The notes below the pieces were generated by a model. That model was not told the DNA's origin. It ran no database searches and saw only the letters and a list, made by a program, of their open reading frames with translations. A stretch of 64,000 nt of DNA from Hirsutella rhossiliensis (taxonomy: Eukaryota; Ascomycota; Sordariomycetes; Hypocreales; Ophiocordycipitaceae). A program made the translations under genes and the position numbers. This document shows positions 47,202 through 59,400 of the stretch, one piece after another; the first letter of the stretch is position 1; every line of letters begins with the position of its first letter. Location: positions 310,001 to 374,000 of the forward strand of contig NW_025408682.1 of the NCBI RefSeq assembly GCF_020360975.1. Reading direction: 5' to 3'.

Positions 47202-49074
47202 ATGGCTAGTATCGCAGAGTCGGCGTCTAGAAACCTAAATGAAGCTGGCTTAGATCATGTCCTCGTCACACCGAGCCAGGAATCGTATGACTGCCGAAAT
47301 GAGTCCTACTTTTCCCGGACGGCCCAATTGGCGCCATGGGCCATTGTCCAGCCACGAAATACAGATGAGGTTTCCCGGTCACTAAAAGCCCTGGTGAGAA
47401 CGCCGGGCTGTAAGTTTGCCGTGCGTAGGTCAGTGGATACATTTCATTGATGGCACACTCACCATCCATAAAATCTACCTAAATAATGAGTTCAGGTTTA
47501 GCCCTTAAAGTTTACTGACTTCTAGTCGCGCTGACTCGTGATCGTGTCATAGTGGCGGCCACATGCAATGGGCTGGCGCCAACAATATCCGGGACGGCAT
47601 AACAATCGACCTCGGGCGTATGTCAAAGACTACCTATAACCCTGAAACACAAGTCGCATCACTGCTTCCTGGAGGTACATGGGCGGACGCGTATAAGGAG
47701 CTAGAGAAACGTACGCGATAGACAAGTCCCATCAAGGTCGAACTATACTAATCGAAGACTGATCCTAGATGGAAGGATGGTCGCTGGTGGCCGTGATGGT
47801 GCGGTTGGCATTGGCGGGTTGCTGACTGGTGGCGGCAAAACATTTTACACTTGCCGCACTGGCTTCGCTTGCGGTAAGTTCCGAATGAAGACTTCTTGTC
47901 CCTTCCCGTTGCCCTTTTAAGGTTATTCAATAATTAGTAGCGTTACACTGTTGAAATATAACACTTCAAGATCACTACCACGGGACCCCGAGCCCGCATA
48001 AGCTGGATACTGGAAATTAACACTATCATTAGACCAGGTTGTCAACTACGAAGTCGTGTTAGCGAATGGCACTGTCATTGAGGCCAATGACCAAAAGAAC
48101 TCAGATATCTTCCGTGTTCTAAAGGGCGGAGGGAACAATTTCGGCATTGTCACACGCTTTGATATAGCGACGTTTCCATCAAAAGACATCTGGGACGGCA
48201 ACATTATCTACGATAAGGAGATAACGCCGCAGCTAGCTGAGGTGCTTTTGGATTTTATCCAAAATCTCGCTAAAAACCCAGACAGCCACGTTGCTGCGGC
48301 ATGGACGTACCTACCGAAGACTGAAAATCATTTTATCAATATGTTCTTAACGAACCTAGATGGTGACAAGGAGTCGCGGTCTTTGAGCAAGTTCTTAGCA
48401 ATTCCTGGAAAAAGAGAAATGAAAATGAGCACAGTAGCGACCAAAGTGGCGTCGTCGGCCTTGGGTGCAGGCCTGCCTACAGGCAAAGAGTAAGTCGAGG
48501 TCTCGCCCCATTTTGTTCTTAACTTTCGCACCTCTTCTGCTTAGACTACAGCTCATCCTGCCGACGTGACAGAAATACATGGTTCTCCTTGACCTTTAAA
48601 GCCGATTCGCGAATTGTCCTCAGGGCTGCAGAGGTCTTCGAGGCCACAGTCGGAAATTTAAAAGCGCAGGTTCCGGACTACGATTTCGTCTTAATGATGC
48701 TCCTACAACCACTCCCTATGTTATTCGGACAGCACTCAGCGGCGCGTGGCGGCAACATGCTCGGGTTAGAGCACATTAACAGCGATTGCCTCTTGCTGTT
48801 GTTTGTACTCCAAGTGGAGACCTCAGAACTCCGCACGACAATTGGGTTGCCGGCCCTTAAAGGGGCTATAGACGAAATCGAAGCCTTTGCCGAGTCAATG
48901 GGTGGCAATGTGCGGTTTAGGTACTTAAACTATTGCGACGGCTCGCAGGACCCCTTATATAGCTATGGTGAGAAGAATGTGGAGATGATGCGTATAGCTG
49001 CCGCGAAATACGACCCTTCTAGGGTGTTTCAGACTCAGGTGCCTGGTGGCTTTAAGATCTCTAAGGTGAAATAG
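47202..49074 (+). CDS. BBE-like FAD-linked oxidase
   Basis: Five exons: 47202-47428, 47553-47710, 47769-47873, 48033-48489, 48552-49074. Introns of 124, 58, 159 and 62 nt have GT/AG ends, and 1470 nt code for 489 aa. Start 47202 has a better context (GAAGATGGC) than the in-frame ATG at 47148. The FAD-binding (PCMH) domain shows FAVRSGGH with His79 for covalent FAD, then [34 protein letters not shown] and [17 protein letters not shown]. The second covalent Cys of berberine-bridge enzymes is absent (AVG instead), so FAD is probably held by one bond. The BBE domain ends [20 protein letters not shown]...[17 protein letters not shown]. Family members oxidise alcohols or C-C/C-N bonds using O2. It probably tailors the same metabolite as its neighbours. 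Confidence 0.85.
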
Positions 49075-49231
49075 GAGGATCTGACAAGAGGTTTAAGACT
49101 ATAGCACGGACTTTTAGGCTTATAAAATAAGATAGAGTATTTGTTGGTAGGCCAGCAATTGCTTGGGTTGGGGTTAACCGGTGGTGTTGTATTCGTCTTA
49201 TCTTCTAGCTAGGGAGGCGAGGCCATCGTTG
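49075..49231. other. 3' flank of the oxidase gene
   Basis: About 150 bp, with AATAAGATAGAG-like sequence near 49126 as a possible polyadenylation context. No gene. Confidence 0.35.
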
Positions 49232-49552
49232 TAAGGCGCACACACATAACTAAAAAGAGAGTGAAGAACGGGGGTCAATCCAGTGTAGCTAACAATCAAG
49301 CTTAAACTTGACAAGCTTCAATCGAGTTCGGCTTCTCGTCAAGTCAAGTTGTCGAGTCAATTTTGAAGTCGTCTGTCACGCGCTAGGAGAAGCATACCTC
49401 CGAGATGTTTCGGAGTAAGCCGTTAGCAAACGGAGGCTGCTTACACATAAGAAGGGTGCCTATTCTCGGGATTTTATGGGATCTTTAGAGATCAATGAAT
49501 TGAATGATTAACCCCCGTTCTTCACTCCCTGTTTAGTTGTGTGTGCGCCTTA
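49232..49552. mobile_element. hAT-like MITE (321 bp)
   Basis: Terminal inverted repeats of about 45 bp (TAAGGCGCACACACA..., AGTGAAGAACGGGGGT) and an 8-bp direct repeat CATCGTTG / CATCGCTG at 49224-49231 and 49553-49560, with one C/T mismatch. No coding capacity. The interior has several TCAAGTC/GTCAAGT motifs. The 8-bp duplication points to the hAT superfamily. Confidence 0.75.
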
Positions 49553-50605
49553 CATCGCTGTTCAATCAATCAAGTTGAAGGCGTGTTAAGTTGTCAAGTA
49601 CTTGACCTTTGTTATTAGCTAATTATTTACGAAGACTTATCTCTATCGGCTGCCTGCCAAACCACGCAAAAGTCTAGGGTAAGTTAGCAAGTGCCCGGGT
49701 AAGGCGCGTGGGATAAATCGATATAACCCACCATAAGGGCGTATCCAAAGCTATTACCAATCAGATCCCCTATATGCCCCCGTAAGCCCCTATAACTTAG
49801 GAAAACTTTCGAAATGTTCCTCTGTACCTAAAGCAAGGACCCATTAAATACCTATAACAATGTGTTAGATCAACGCATTATTATGTCTCTACACGCTTTC
49901 TAGAGCCCAAACCGGCTATTAAGCGCTCGAGGCTTATCTATCACTTCTTCTATAAGGCAGTCTATCAATCTAAACGAGCCGGTATTATCGACCGAGCAAA
50001 AATGCGATTTAGAGCAAGCACTCTAGCATTAATCTATATATCCTCCGCACTCTCTCTTATTCCTAATTAACTAGGGCATACTTTAGCGGTATAATAGTAC
50101 TATTCTTAAGGGTATATAGTACTATATATAGGATAAAAGGACTATAGGCGGATATATAAAGGTCTTATAGATCTATTTATATAGAGTTAAGCTTTAGTAT
50201 AGTAATAATAAGTACTTCCTCTATACTAATTATTATATTAAAAAGTAGTATTTTAGCTAGCTATTTATAATAGAATTAATAATAGCGGTAATCTAATATC
50301 TTATAGAGTTTTATAAGGTTAAGAAGCTTTTAGTTTTAGCTAATAAGGATAATAGTATTAAACCTAATAGAATTATAAAAGCTTTTAGCTTATTATATTA
50401 TTTAATAAGGATAAATATAAATAGAAGCTTATTAACTAGGTTATTAAGCTATATTTTAGCTACTTAGAGGTTATAGATAAAGTAACTATTAACTTACTTA
50501 TATATAGTAAGTATAGGAATTATACTAATCTATTATATCTATTAAGGATTAAAGAATAAATGCACGTAATTACTTAATTACGTATATAGCTAAAGCCCTT
50601 AAAGG
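49553..50605. other. Transition from gene island to RIP-mutated repeats
   Basis: Normal composition to about 50080 with no recognisable gene, then strongly TA-rich, stop-filled sequence. The change in composition marks the right edge of the gene island. Confidence 0.5.
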
Positions 50606-50707
50606 CTATATAGCCTTTATAGCCTCTACCTCTATAGATAGCTAGATAAGACGAATATAATAATACCGGTTAACCCTATCTTTATATATAAAGGAAGCCT
50701 ACTAATA
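50606..50707. repeat. 102-bp direct repeat, copy 1
   Basis: CTATATAGCCTTTATAGCC... to AAGGAAGCCTACTAATA. It is repeated at 52022-52123 with a few transitions. Confidence 0.75.
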
Positions 50708-51764
50708 CTAATTAGTAACTTAGCTTAACTAGTTATAGACAGCTAGGTTAAAAGAGACGAATCGCGACCCTTAGACTAACCTACCCGCCTATCTTATAGT
50801 TAGGAAGACGGGTATTCGTGCTAATTAGCTATCTCGGACCTACTTAATATATAAGAGAACCTCCTAAGCTATTAATCTACTACCTAATACTTATTAATAG
50901 TATAATTATATCGCTTAGTAATTTCTATAGATTAGCTACTTATTATTAACTAATAGCTTTTACTAGTATCCTTTTAATAACTTTATATATAATAGACTAA
51001 TATAACCCTTTATTATCTTATTTATTTAATTATAATAAACTTAATAAGTATAACTATAGATAAGAGTACTTAACTTAAATAATTAGCGGATTAAATATAA
51101 GGACTTACTATCTATAAGACTATATATAACTAAGTTAATATCGCCTAATAGAGTAAAGATATTATACCTAATAAGGAAGATAAAACTACCGCTATAATAT
51201 ATATAGCTTGCTTTATAGTAAACGCTTAGTCTAGATAGTTCTAAGGAGATAATATTCTTAGATACTTCTAATAGCACTTCGAAGACTAAACTATAGATAT
51301 ATAGAGCTATATATATAGATACTATAAGAGAGCTATTAGAATGCTTCTAAGGAGATAAAGCGTCTATATAAGAAGGAGGAATAGCCCTTTTATCCCTTAA
51401 TTTATTAAACTATAAACTCTTAAGGACCTTTACCTTTAGCTTAAGAAAGATTTAAGGAAAACGGTATTTAATATAGGTATATATACCTATAGGGACTAGC
51501 TAGTATTAGTAGGATTAAATGCTCCTACTACCTCTTATTTACGCTAGACCCTACCCCTACCTATACTATCCCCTTAACTAGTTATTATAGTAGTACTAAT
51601 ATTAAGTTTACTAGCTACTTTAATACCTTCTCCTTAAGGTACCTTAAACGTACTAACTTAGACCTCTTTAATAGCCTATCTAATAATATACCGTTTCTAA
51701 TATTATAATATTATCTAACTTATCGAAAAGCCCTTTCCCTTATCCGCCCTTATATACTTTAAGG
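50708..51764. other. RIP-mutated repeat sequence
   Basis: TA-rich, no coherent frame recognised. It lies between the two 102-bp repeats. Confidence 0.45.
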
Positions 51765-52021
51765 TATTATAACCTTACGCGCTAGCGTAGAGATACTAGC
51801 GTAGAACCTTACTAGTATTACGTGCCTAAGTAGTATTATATGCCTACGTACGACCTCGCGCTTACCTAAGCGCTGCTAAGGTAACCTTATATATATATAT
51901 ATAAGGGCTAGCTCGGTCGTATAGTCTAGTCTTTCTTTCTTACTCCTTAGCTTTAAGTCTTCGTTTATAGTACTAATATATCTTTATAGCTATTAAGGCT
52001 TATATATACCTAGCTATAATA
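51765..52021 (+). repeat. Gypsy-3-type LTR
   Basis: 257 bp aligning end to end with 25624-25882. The flanking five bases (TAAGG and CTATA) do not match, so this is not a simple solo LTR. It may be the 5' LTR of a copy whose interior starts at 52022. Confidence 0.75.
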
Positions 52022-52123
52022 CTATATAGCCTTTATAGCCTCTACCTCCTTAAATAGCTAGATAAGATAAATATAATAATACTAGTTAACCCTATCTTTA
52101 TATATAAAGGAAGCCTACTAATA
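52022..52123. repeat. 102-bp direct repeat, copy 2
   Basis: It begins at the base after the LTR end and matches 50606-50707. Its position suggests it is the start of the Gypsy-3 interior. Confidence 0.7.
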
Positions 52124-55100
52124 GTAAGCTTTTACTTATATACTTATTATTAATATATTACTTAACGCTCTCTTAATAAGTTAAGGATTTATTAGTAATA
52201 TACTTACTATTTATTATTAAACTAGTATAGTCTATATTTAGTAATCTCTACTACGCTACTTCTGCTTCTAGAAATAGCCCCTCCCCGATTAGGTATTACG
52301 CCGCCGCCGCCTAAACCCCGCCCCTACCTTATAATCCTAGTTATAACGCTCGATATAGTAGGAATATAAATATCTTAATACCTACCCTCGCTCGTCGATA
52401 TATACTCTTAACTTCTCTCTCCTTCTATAATATACTCGGCCCTTACTTACTACCGTACCCTATCCTCCGCCTTCGCCCGCCTTCCTTATATACGCTGTCT
52501 TTATCTCGCCTATACCGCTAGTCTACCGCCGACCTCTATATAGACCTCTTCGCTTCGCCCTCTACTACTAGATACGTCTATGCCCCTTTCTTTTAAAAAT
52601 GCCGCCGCCGCTACTACTACTACTAAGTATATATATCTTTATCGTTACGTAATACGCTTTCTTTAACTTAAATAAAGCTATTATATCTAGGTATTATTAT
52701 CCGTCTAGCTATAAGTTCTATCCTTAACCTAACCTCGGACTATCTTATCTCTTACTATTATAGCTACCCCTCCGGACGCTAGCCCCTATTTAATAGGTAA
52801 AGGAAGCCTATAAGCCCCTTAGTTAGTTATAAAAATACGCGGTTACTAATAGCGCTAACGTATAATATAAGGGGTAGGTCTATTAACTAACACGGCTAGA
52901 CCGGCGCTATCCCTAATAAGCTAAATTACCCTTTCGCGCTATAGACTAGTATAATATAAGGAGGAAAGGCTAGCGTATAGTCTATTAATATAAGGGATAC
53001 GGCCTAGCGTTCCCTCGGCTAGACTCTTTCCGATATACTATCTAAGGTATAACTAAGCCCCTTTTTATTAATTTTAGCCGTTAATAAAGGGTCCCGTAGA
53101 GGCGACGCTATATATATTACTACGCTAAACGTAAGCTAAGAAAAGGCGCTCTAAGGACGCCTATACTTAGGTGCCGAGCCTCCTCCTTTAATCTAGGCTA
53201 TAGAATATAATAATAGGATAGGAGTATTAATACTAATTAAGGACTAACGTATAGAGCCTAAGGCTAACTTAGAGCTACTAAGTATAACGTGCTGCTAATA
53301 GCGTAAGCTAGTCTATAGTAGGGTTACGAGGAGGATTCTACTATATCCTTTTAGCCGCGTTTAGTATAGTCCGATAGCTATATAATTAATAAAGAGTAAA
53401 CGGGAGAAAAAAGAGGCTAGCTTACGCGGGTCTAGCCCTATATATTATTTCGGATAAACGGCTAGACGGAATAATATAAAAGCCTAAGAGCACTTAGAGC
53501 CTAAGGAGTATATCTAAGCTAAGGTAAGGGGAGCGTTAGCTAGAGTAGTAAGCGCGGCTCGCTTATATATTTTAGGTATCTAGTACTCGTGCTCTTAATA
53601 ATACTTCTTAGTAAGGTTCTCTAACTATTTATAAGTAAATAGCGTTACTTACTCTTATAAAAGATTCGCTTACCCTACTAATAACTTTTACTATTACCCT
53701 CGATAGCTAAGCCTTTTAGGTTCCTCCCTTAGGGAGCGGTAGGTAAATAAAGTAGCTATAGCTAAGGCTACTATAGCTATTAACGTAGTAGTAGTATTTA
53801 TTTACTTTTATAACCTCGCAATAAACTTTATCTTATAAGGTAGAGGTAGGCTTAAACTATATACCCGCTATCTATAAGAGACCCTTAAATAGGCCGATAA
53901 CAATTCTATTTAATATAGAATCTAAGGCTAATGATATAGATAACTAAGTTAAGGGTAAGGGCGATAGTTATAATAGTTAAGATATAGATAACTCGCGATC
54001 TCTTAATATACTTCCGTTAGCTAATATAGTTATTATATTTATAGCTAAAGTATAAACTAGTAGTACTAATAGTATAGGTAAGTTCTTATATACCTTATTA
54101 CTTATTAGTTAGGAGGTTAATAAATAGACTAAAATGCCTTAGTATAGTATTTAATAAAGCTAGTAAGGCTAAGGAATCCTACTAGCTAGGTTTATTAATA
54201 GTCCGTTAAGCTAGTAGAAAGGCTATAATAAATACTAGACTATTAATATTAATCTTAGTCCTAAGTAGCCCTATAGCGCCTTTACTTATACTAGCCTTAA
54301 TACCGCTTATATATAGCTTGCCCTAAGCGGGTAAAGCGTTATAAAGCCTTACTAAGAGTATTCTAAATTAACTAAACTATCTACTTATAAGTAGTATTCT
54401 TATATAACTTAATAACGTTTCCGAAATATATAAGGATTACCCCTTAAAATAGTAATCCCTAGGGATTTTAGTAAGATAAGACCTTAAAGCTAGCGCCTAT
54501 AAGGATTATAGTACGGAAACCGAGCTATAGTATCTAATTAACCCTCTACTAAAGGCTTAGGGATTATACTCCCTTAAGAGCGCGTATTAAAGTAATAGTA
54601 ACCTAGCCTAAGATAATTATAAGATTAGTAGTAAGGCCTAGCGATATTAAATAGATACTTCCGACGATTATAATAACTATTCCCGCGGCGTATATATCGA
54701 TATAGAGTATTATCCCGCCGCGGTAAATAGCGGTAAAAAGGGCGGCTAGGAGGATAGCGTAGCTTATAGCGCTAACGAACCTACTAAGTAATCTCTATAT
54801 AAACGTCGGAAGGCTAGGTATAATTCTACTACTATAAAGCCCTAGCGCTATAATAGTAACGTATCCCGTTTCCTATTAATATAAAAGGTTAAATATACGT
54901 TAGTATATAGTATACCTAGTCTACTAGCGTTATATAACTTATCTAAAGGTAGAAACGTTAGGATATCTACTATAATATTTAAGGAGTAGCTTCTATAGAA
55001 CGTTATATTTAAGTAGGTTATTATAGATAGTATAGGTATATTCTAGCTATAATTTAAATAGCTATTTTATATATTGTATAGCTAAGGAAGTATTCTTATT

Positions 55101-56202
55101 AGTAATACGCGCTATACTATAACTACTAAAGCGACTAGCGGTTAAGTAAGGCGGAATTCTAGTATAAGAGCTAGGTTTACTCGCGAAGAAGATAGCTTAC
55201 TTACTAAGCTAAGGAAGGAATAAGGTAACCTCTTATAGGTAGAGATCTATAAGCGTTTTAATAATACGTTTCTAGGGCGGTCTTATAGATACTTATAGGT
55301 ATACTATTATACTAAGCTAAAGTATAGCGAATAATATTTATTACTTAATAATACTATAGACCTTACTATTCTTTTTAGAGCTATAATTATAAAATAATAT
55401 TAGTATAGCGCTTACTAAGTTAGATTTACGTATATACTATAAAAGTAAAATAATTATAGTAACTATTATTTAATAAGTTATTATATAATACCTCTTATAG
55501 CTATATATAAGTGCCCTTAGCTATAAGATAAAACATAGTATCTCCTTTTAGTCTTTTTATTTTAACTTAATTATAAAATACTAGCCTCTCCTTTATCTTA
55601 ATTATCGGCTACGATAGAGTATTATATAAGATATAATAAGGACTCTATATCTAAAGCGGCGCTAAGGTAATACTTATATAAGTCTAGCCGCTATTTATAT
55701 TACTTTAGATACTAAAGGTCCTTTAGTTCCTCCTCCGCTATTCTATAGTATATATATAACTTACCTTAACTCCCCCTTTAATATAACCCTAAAATAAAAA
55801 GTCTTTATATATTAGTAGGTATAGAAATATAATACTATCTACCTTAAAGCTTAATTAATAAATTCACGAAAATAATTATTTAATATAGTTATAAAAGTCC
55901 TAATTACTATATAGGGATATTATTAAGTTCCTTAGCGTAATAATATTAGCCTCGTTTAAAGTAAGCCGCTTATAATAGGCTTTATATATAGTTTCTTTAT
56001 TTTAAGTACTAGTATTAACCTACTTTTATACCCGCTCCCTTTCTATACTAAAAAAAGGGGCTAAAAGGATTAATATCGTTTATAATAGCTTAGACTAAAC
56101 TAAATTATAAGTATTAAATATAGTAAAGTAAGTAATAAGTTTATATTTTAACTTAATATAGTACTTTATAAGGAAAGTAAGTATCTCTATTTATCTAGCT
56201 AG
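52124..56202. other. RIP-mutated transposon sequence, family unclear
   Basis: CG-rich patches (52260-52620, 53100-53560) alternate with TA-rich sequence. A plus frame near 53500-53720 reads protein-like through stops (AKVRGALARVVSAARLYILG). It may be gag of the element whose LTR is at 51765. No catalytic domain was recognised. Confidence 0.4.
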
Positions 56203-56268
56203 TATTATAAAGTATATAAAGGTATATATATAGGTACCGTTTATAGGATAATACTAAGAAGCTATATA
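56203..56268 (-). repeat. Inverted Gypsy-1 LTR (copy D), left piece
   Basis: The reverse complement matches the 3' end of the Gypsy-1 LTR (AGGATAATACTAAGAAGC here versus GCTTATTAATATTATCCT in the LTR). Copy C is inserted in it and the rest continues at 63922. Confidence 0.78.
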
Positions 56269-56454
56269 TATAAGAGTCTTTAACTATTATAGGTTATAGG
56301 CTTAGGCTACGGCCTAAGCTATATAGTTATATATAGAGGGCCGGATCCTATATATATATATATAGGCTAGCCGCGTATAAGAGAGCTCTATATAGCTTAT
56401 TAATATTATCCTATAGACGGCACCTACGCCTACGCCTCTACTTACTCCGTAATA
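56269..56454 (+). repeat. Gypsy-1 copy C 5' LTR
   Basis: 186 bp, TATAAGAG...GTAATA. Confidence 0.88.
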
Positions 56455-59400
56455 GTATAAGCTATTAACTAATAGATCTAATAGATATCTCTTTAAAGAG
56501 GGCGCCTTCCTTTCGAGGAAGTACTCCGCCCCTCCCTAGACGGATAGGAAGTATCGCAGCTATCCTAGAAGCGATTAGAAGCGCGACGGCTAGCGAGAAG
56601 GACGAGGTTCTCGCTATACTAAGGGAGCCGTCTATAAGACTAGCTCTAACCCCTACGGCCTCCGTAACGCCGGTTACGGCGGCGATACTACTAACGCGGA
56701 AGCCGCTCCCTTAGCCGACTTAGGATAGTAAGCTAGAGTCCTTCTACTTCTTCCTTAGCCGGCTATAGATAAAGTTTATAACCGACGAGGAATAAGGCCT
56801 AAATAGCTATCGCGATATAGTATAGTATTTACTCCTTTATACGCTACCGGAGCCCTAAATATAGCGGATCTCTAGATTCTAGGATAAGGGCGGCCCTAAG
56901 GGTAAACGCGACCTATAAAACTTCTTCTAATACCTTATATATACGTTCGGCAACGTATAAGAGCAGGGGAAGGCGTAAGATAGGCTATAGACCCTTAAGT
57001 AAAGAGATAGATAAGCCTTTAGCGAATTCCTTCCCGATTTTAAAGAGACGCTCTTATAGGTTATAGGGACTATAGTATAGGAAGATAGCGCGAAGCTTAT
57101 ATAGCTATAGAATTCGATTACGCTAGCCTTATAGGAGCTACTTATCCCTATAATTATACCTACTAACTATAGCGAGTACGTAAGCCGGTTAATAAAGGTA
57201 GCTTAGGGCTATAAATAGACGCCGCGTTTCTAGAAGCTCTATAAGCGCACGCTATATAACGGCGATAGGATTACCGCCCCTTTATAAGATAAATAACCGG
57301 CTATCGATATAGACGGGGATACCTTAATATCGGCTACCTATATAGACCGGGCTAAACGCGGTAAGAAGACGCCGTCGACTACCCCCTATACCGCCTTATA
57401 CTCTAAGTAGCGGGCAAAGTAAGTAACGAGCGAGGAAATCGGGAAGAGGAAGGCTAATAGCCGCTACCTACGTTACGGAGTATCTACGTACTTTATATTA
57501 AAATGCCCCTTCCTTTTAGCTAAGCGGCCTATAGCGGTTTAAGTAGCGAAGATAGAACCGCTCCTCGCTTTAAACGATAAGGAGGACTCCGCCCCCCTAG
57601 GCCTAGAGGAAAAGGAGTAGCTCTAGAGTAAAGATAAGCTCCGGAGCTTTAATTACTAGTACTAATAAGGGAGAAGGAGGAATTATCCGCCTATATAGAA
57701 AAGGAGCCTACTTTAATATAGGTTATAATTAATAACTCCTTACTTATTATTACCCTTATAGATAAGGGCTACTAGTACTACGCCGTAGTTAACGAGGCGC
57801 TTACGTAAGAGATATAAGTACTAGTAGAAAAGATTGCCCTAAAGCGAGTAAAGGGCGCCTTAAGCGCGATAGAGGGTATAGTAATTAAGGGTATTATATA
57901 GCTAGCTATAGAGGTCGATAGTTACTATAAGCTTATCGTAGCCTATATAATCCCTTAACTAGAATTTCCCTTAATCCTTAGGAAACCCTAGTTATTATAT
58001 ATAGAGTTATACTTAGTTCTATACTAAAGGAAGCTATAGTTTAAGCCTACGTAATAGTAGGTCCGCTATAATAACGGTTTTATAAGCGTAAGACTAAGCG
58101 TGCGAGCTTTATACTTAATATAAGAAGTCCTTACCTCTATCTTTATAGGAACTATACAATAGGTAGAGTAAGGGCAAGGCCGGGCAGCGGCTAATATAGC
58201 GGTCTATATAGTTAGCTTAGCGGATATCGATAAGGCCCTTTAGACAAAGAAGCTAAAGTCGCCTTCTAAGCTATAGTAATAAATACTAAAGCGCTTTTAC
58301 GACCTCTTACTACTATTTAAGTCCTAGGAAGCGGATAAGCTTAACCTATATAAGCCGGGGGTAGACTATAGGATCGTACTCTATACTAATAAGAAGGGGT
58401 AGGAACTACCTATACTATTTAGACCGCTATATAGTATATTATATATAGAGCTACTAGTACTAAAGAAGACGCTAAGGGACCTCCTAAATAAGGGTTTTAT
58501 TTAAGTAAGTAGCTCTAAAATAAGAGCGCCGGTCTTATTTATATATAAACTAAGGGGCGGGATATAGTTCTATTATAACTATAGGGCTCTAAATATAATT
58601 ATAAGGCTAGACCGCTACCCCTTACCTTTAATCTTAGATACGCTCTATAACCTTTTAAAGGCGAAGTAGTTTATAAAGCTAGATATAAAATAGGCGTTTT
58701 ATAAGGTATAAATCTTAGAGGGTAATAAGTAAAAGATAGCGTTCTATATACGCTATAGCTTATTTAAGTAGCTTATAACGCCCTTTAGCCTCTTAGGAGC
58801 GCCTGCTACCTTCTAGTATTATATTAATAACGTACTATAGGACTTCCTTAATAAGTTCGCCTTTATATATATAGATAATATCCTTATCTATATAAGCGGC
58901 TCCTATAAGGACTATATACGGAAAGTATAGAGGGTCCTAAAGCGCCTCTAACTTTATAGGCTCTACCTCGACCTAGATAAGTATAAATTTAAGGTTAAGA
59001 GGGTTAAGTACCTAGGCTTTATTATCTACGTAGGCGTAGGTATATAGGTAGATCCTATAAATATCTAGGCGATTTAAGACTAAGCGGCCCTAACTACGTA
59101 GATAGGTATATAGAGCTTCCTTAGGTTCGCGAACTATTATAGGATATTTATTAAGGGCTTCTCTTATATTATAAGTCCTTTAAATAAGATTACTAGGAAA
59201 TAGACTACCTTTTATTAGGGGCCTATATAGGAAGGAGCGTTCTATACGCTAAAGGACCTATTCTCGCGGGCCTTAGTATTACTCTAGTAGGACTTCGACC
59301 GGTCTATATTAGTTAAAGCGGACTATAGCGGCTAGGCACTTAGAGGAACGCTCTCTTAGGAGGTAAATAAGCGGAAGTAATTAATAGCGTTCTACTCTTA

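Noticed and set aside
48328..48908. Minus-strand frames opposite the BBE-like oxidase
   Set aside because: Shadows; the plus strand has the FAD-binding motifs and consistent splice sites.
52600..52625. Short triplet repeat as a possible CRISPR or satellite
   Set aside because: Only a few CCG/CTA units in RIP-mutated DNA; no regularly spaced repeats and the host is fungal.
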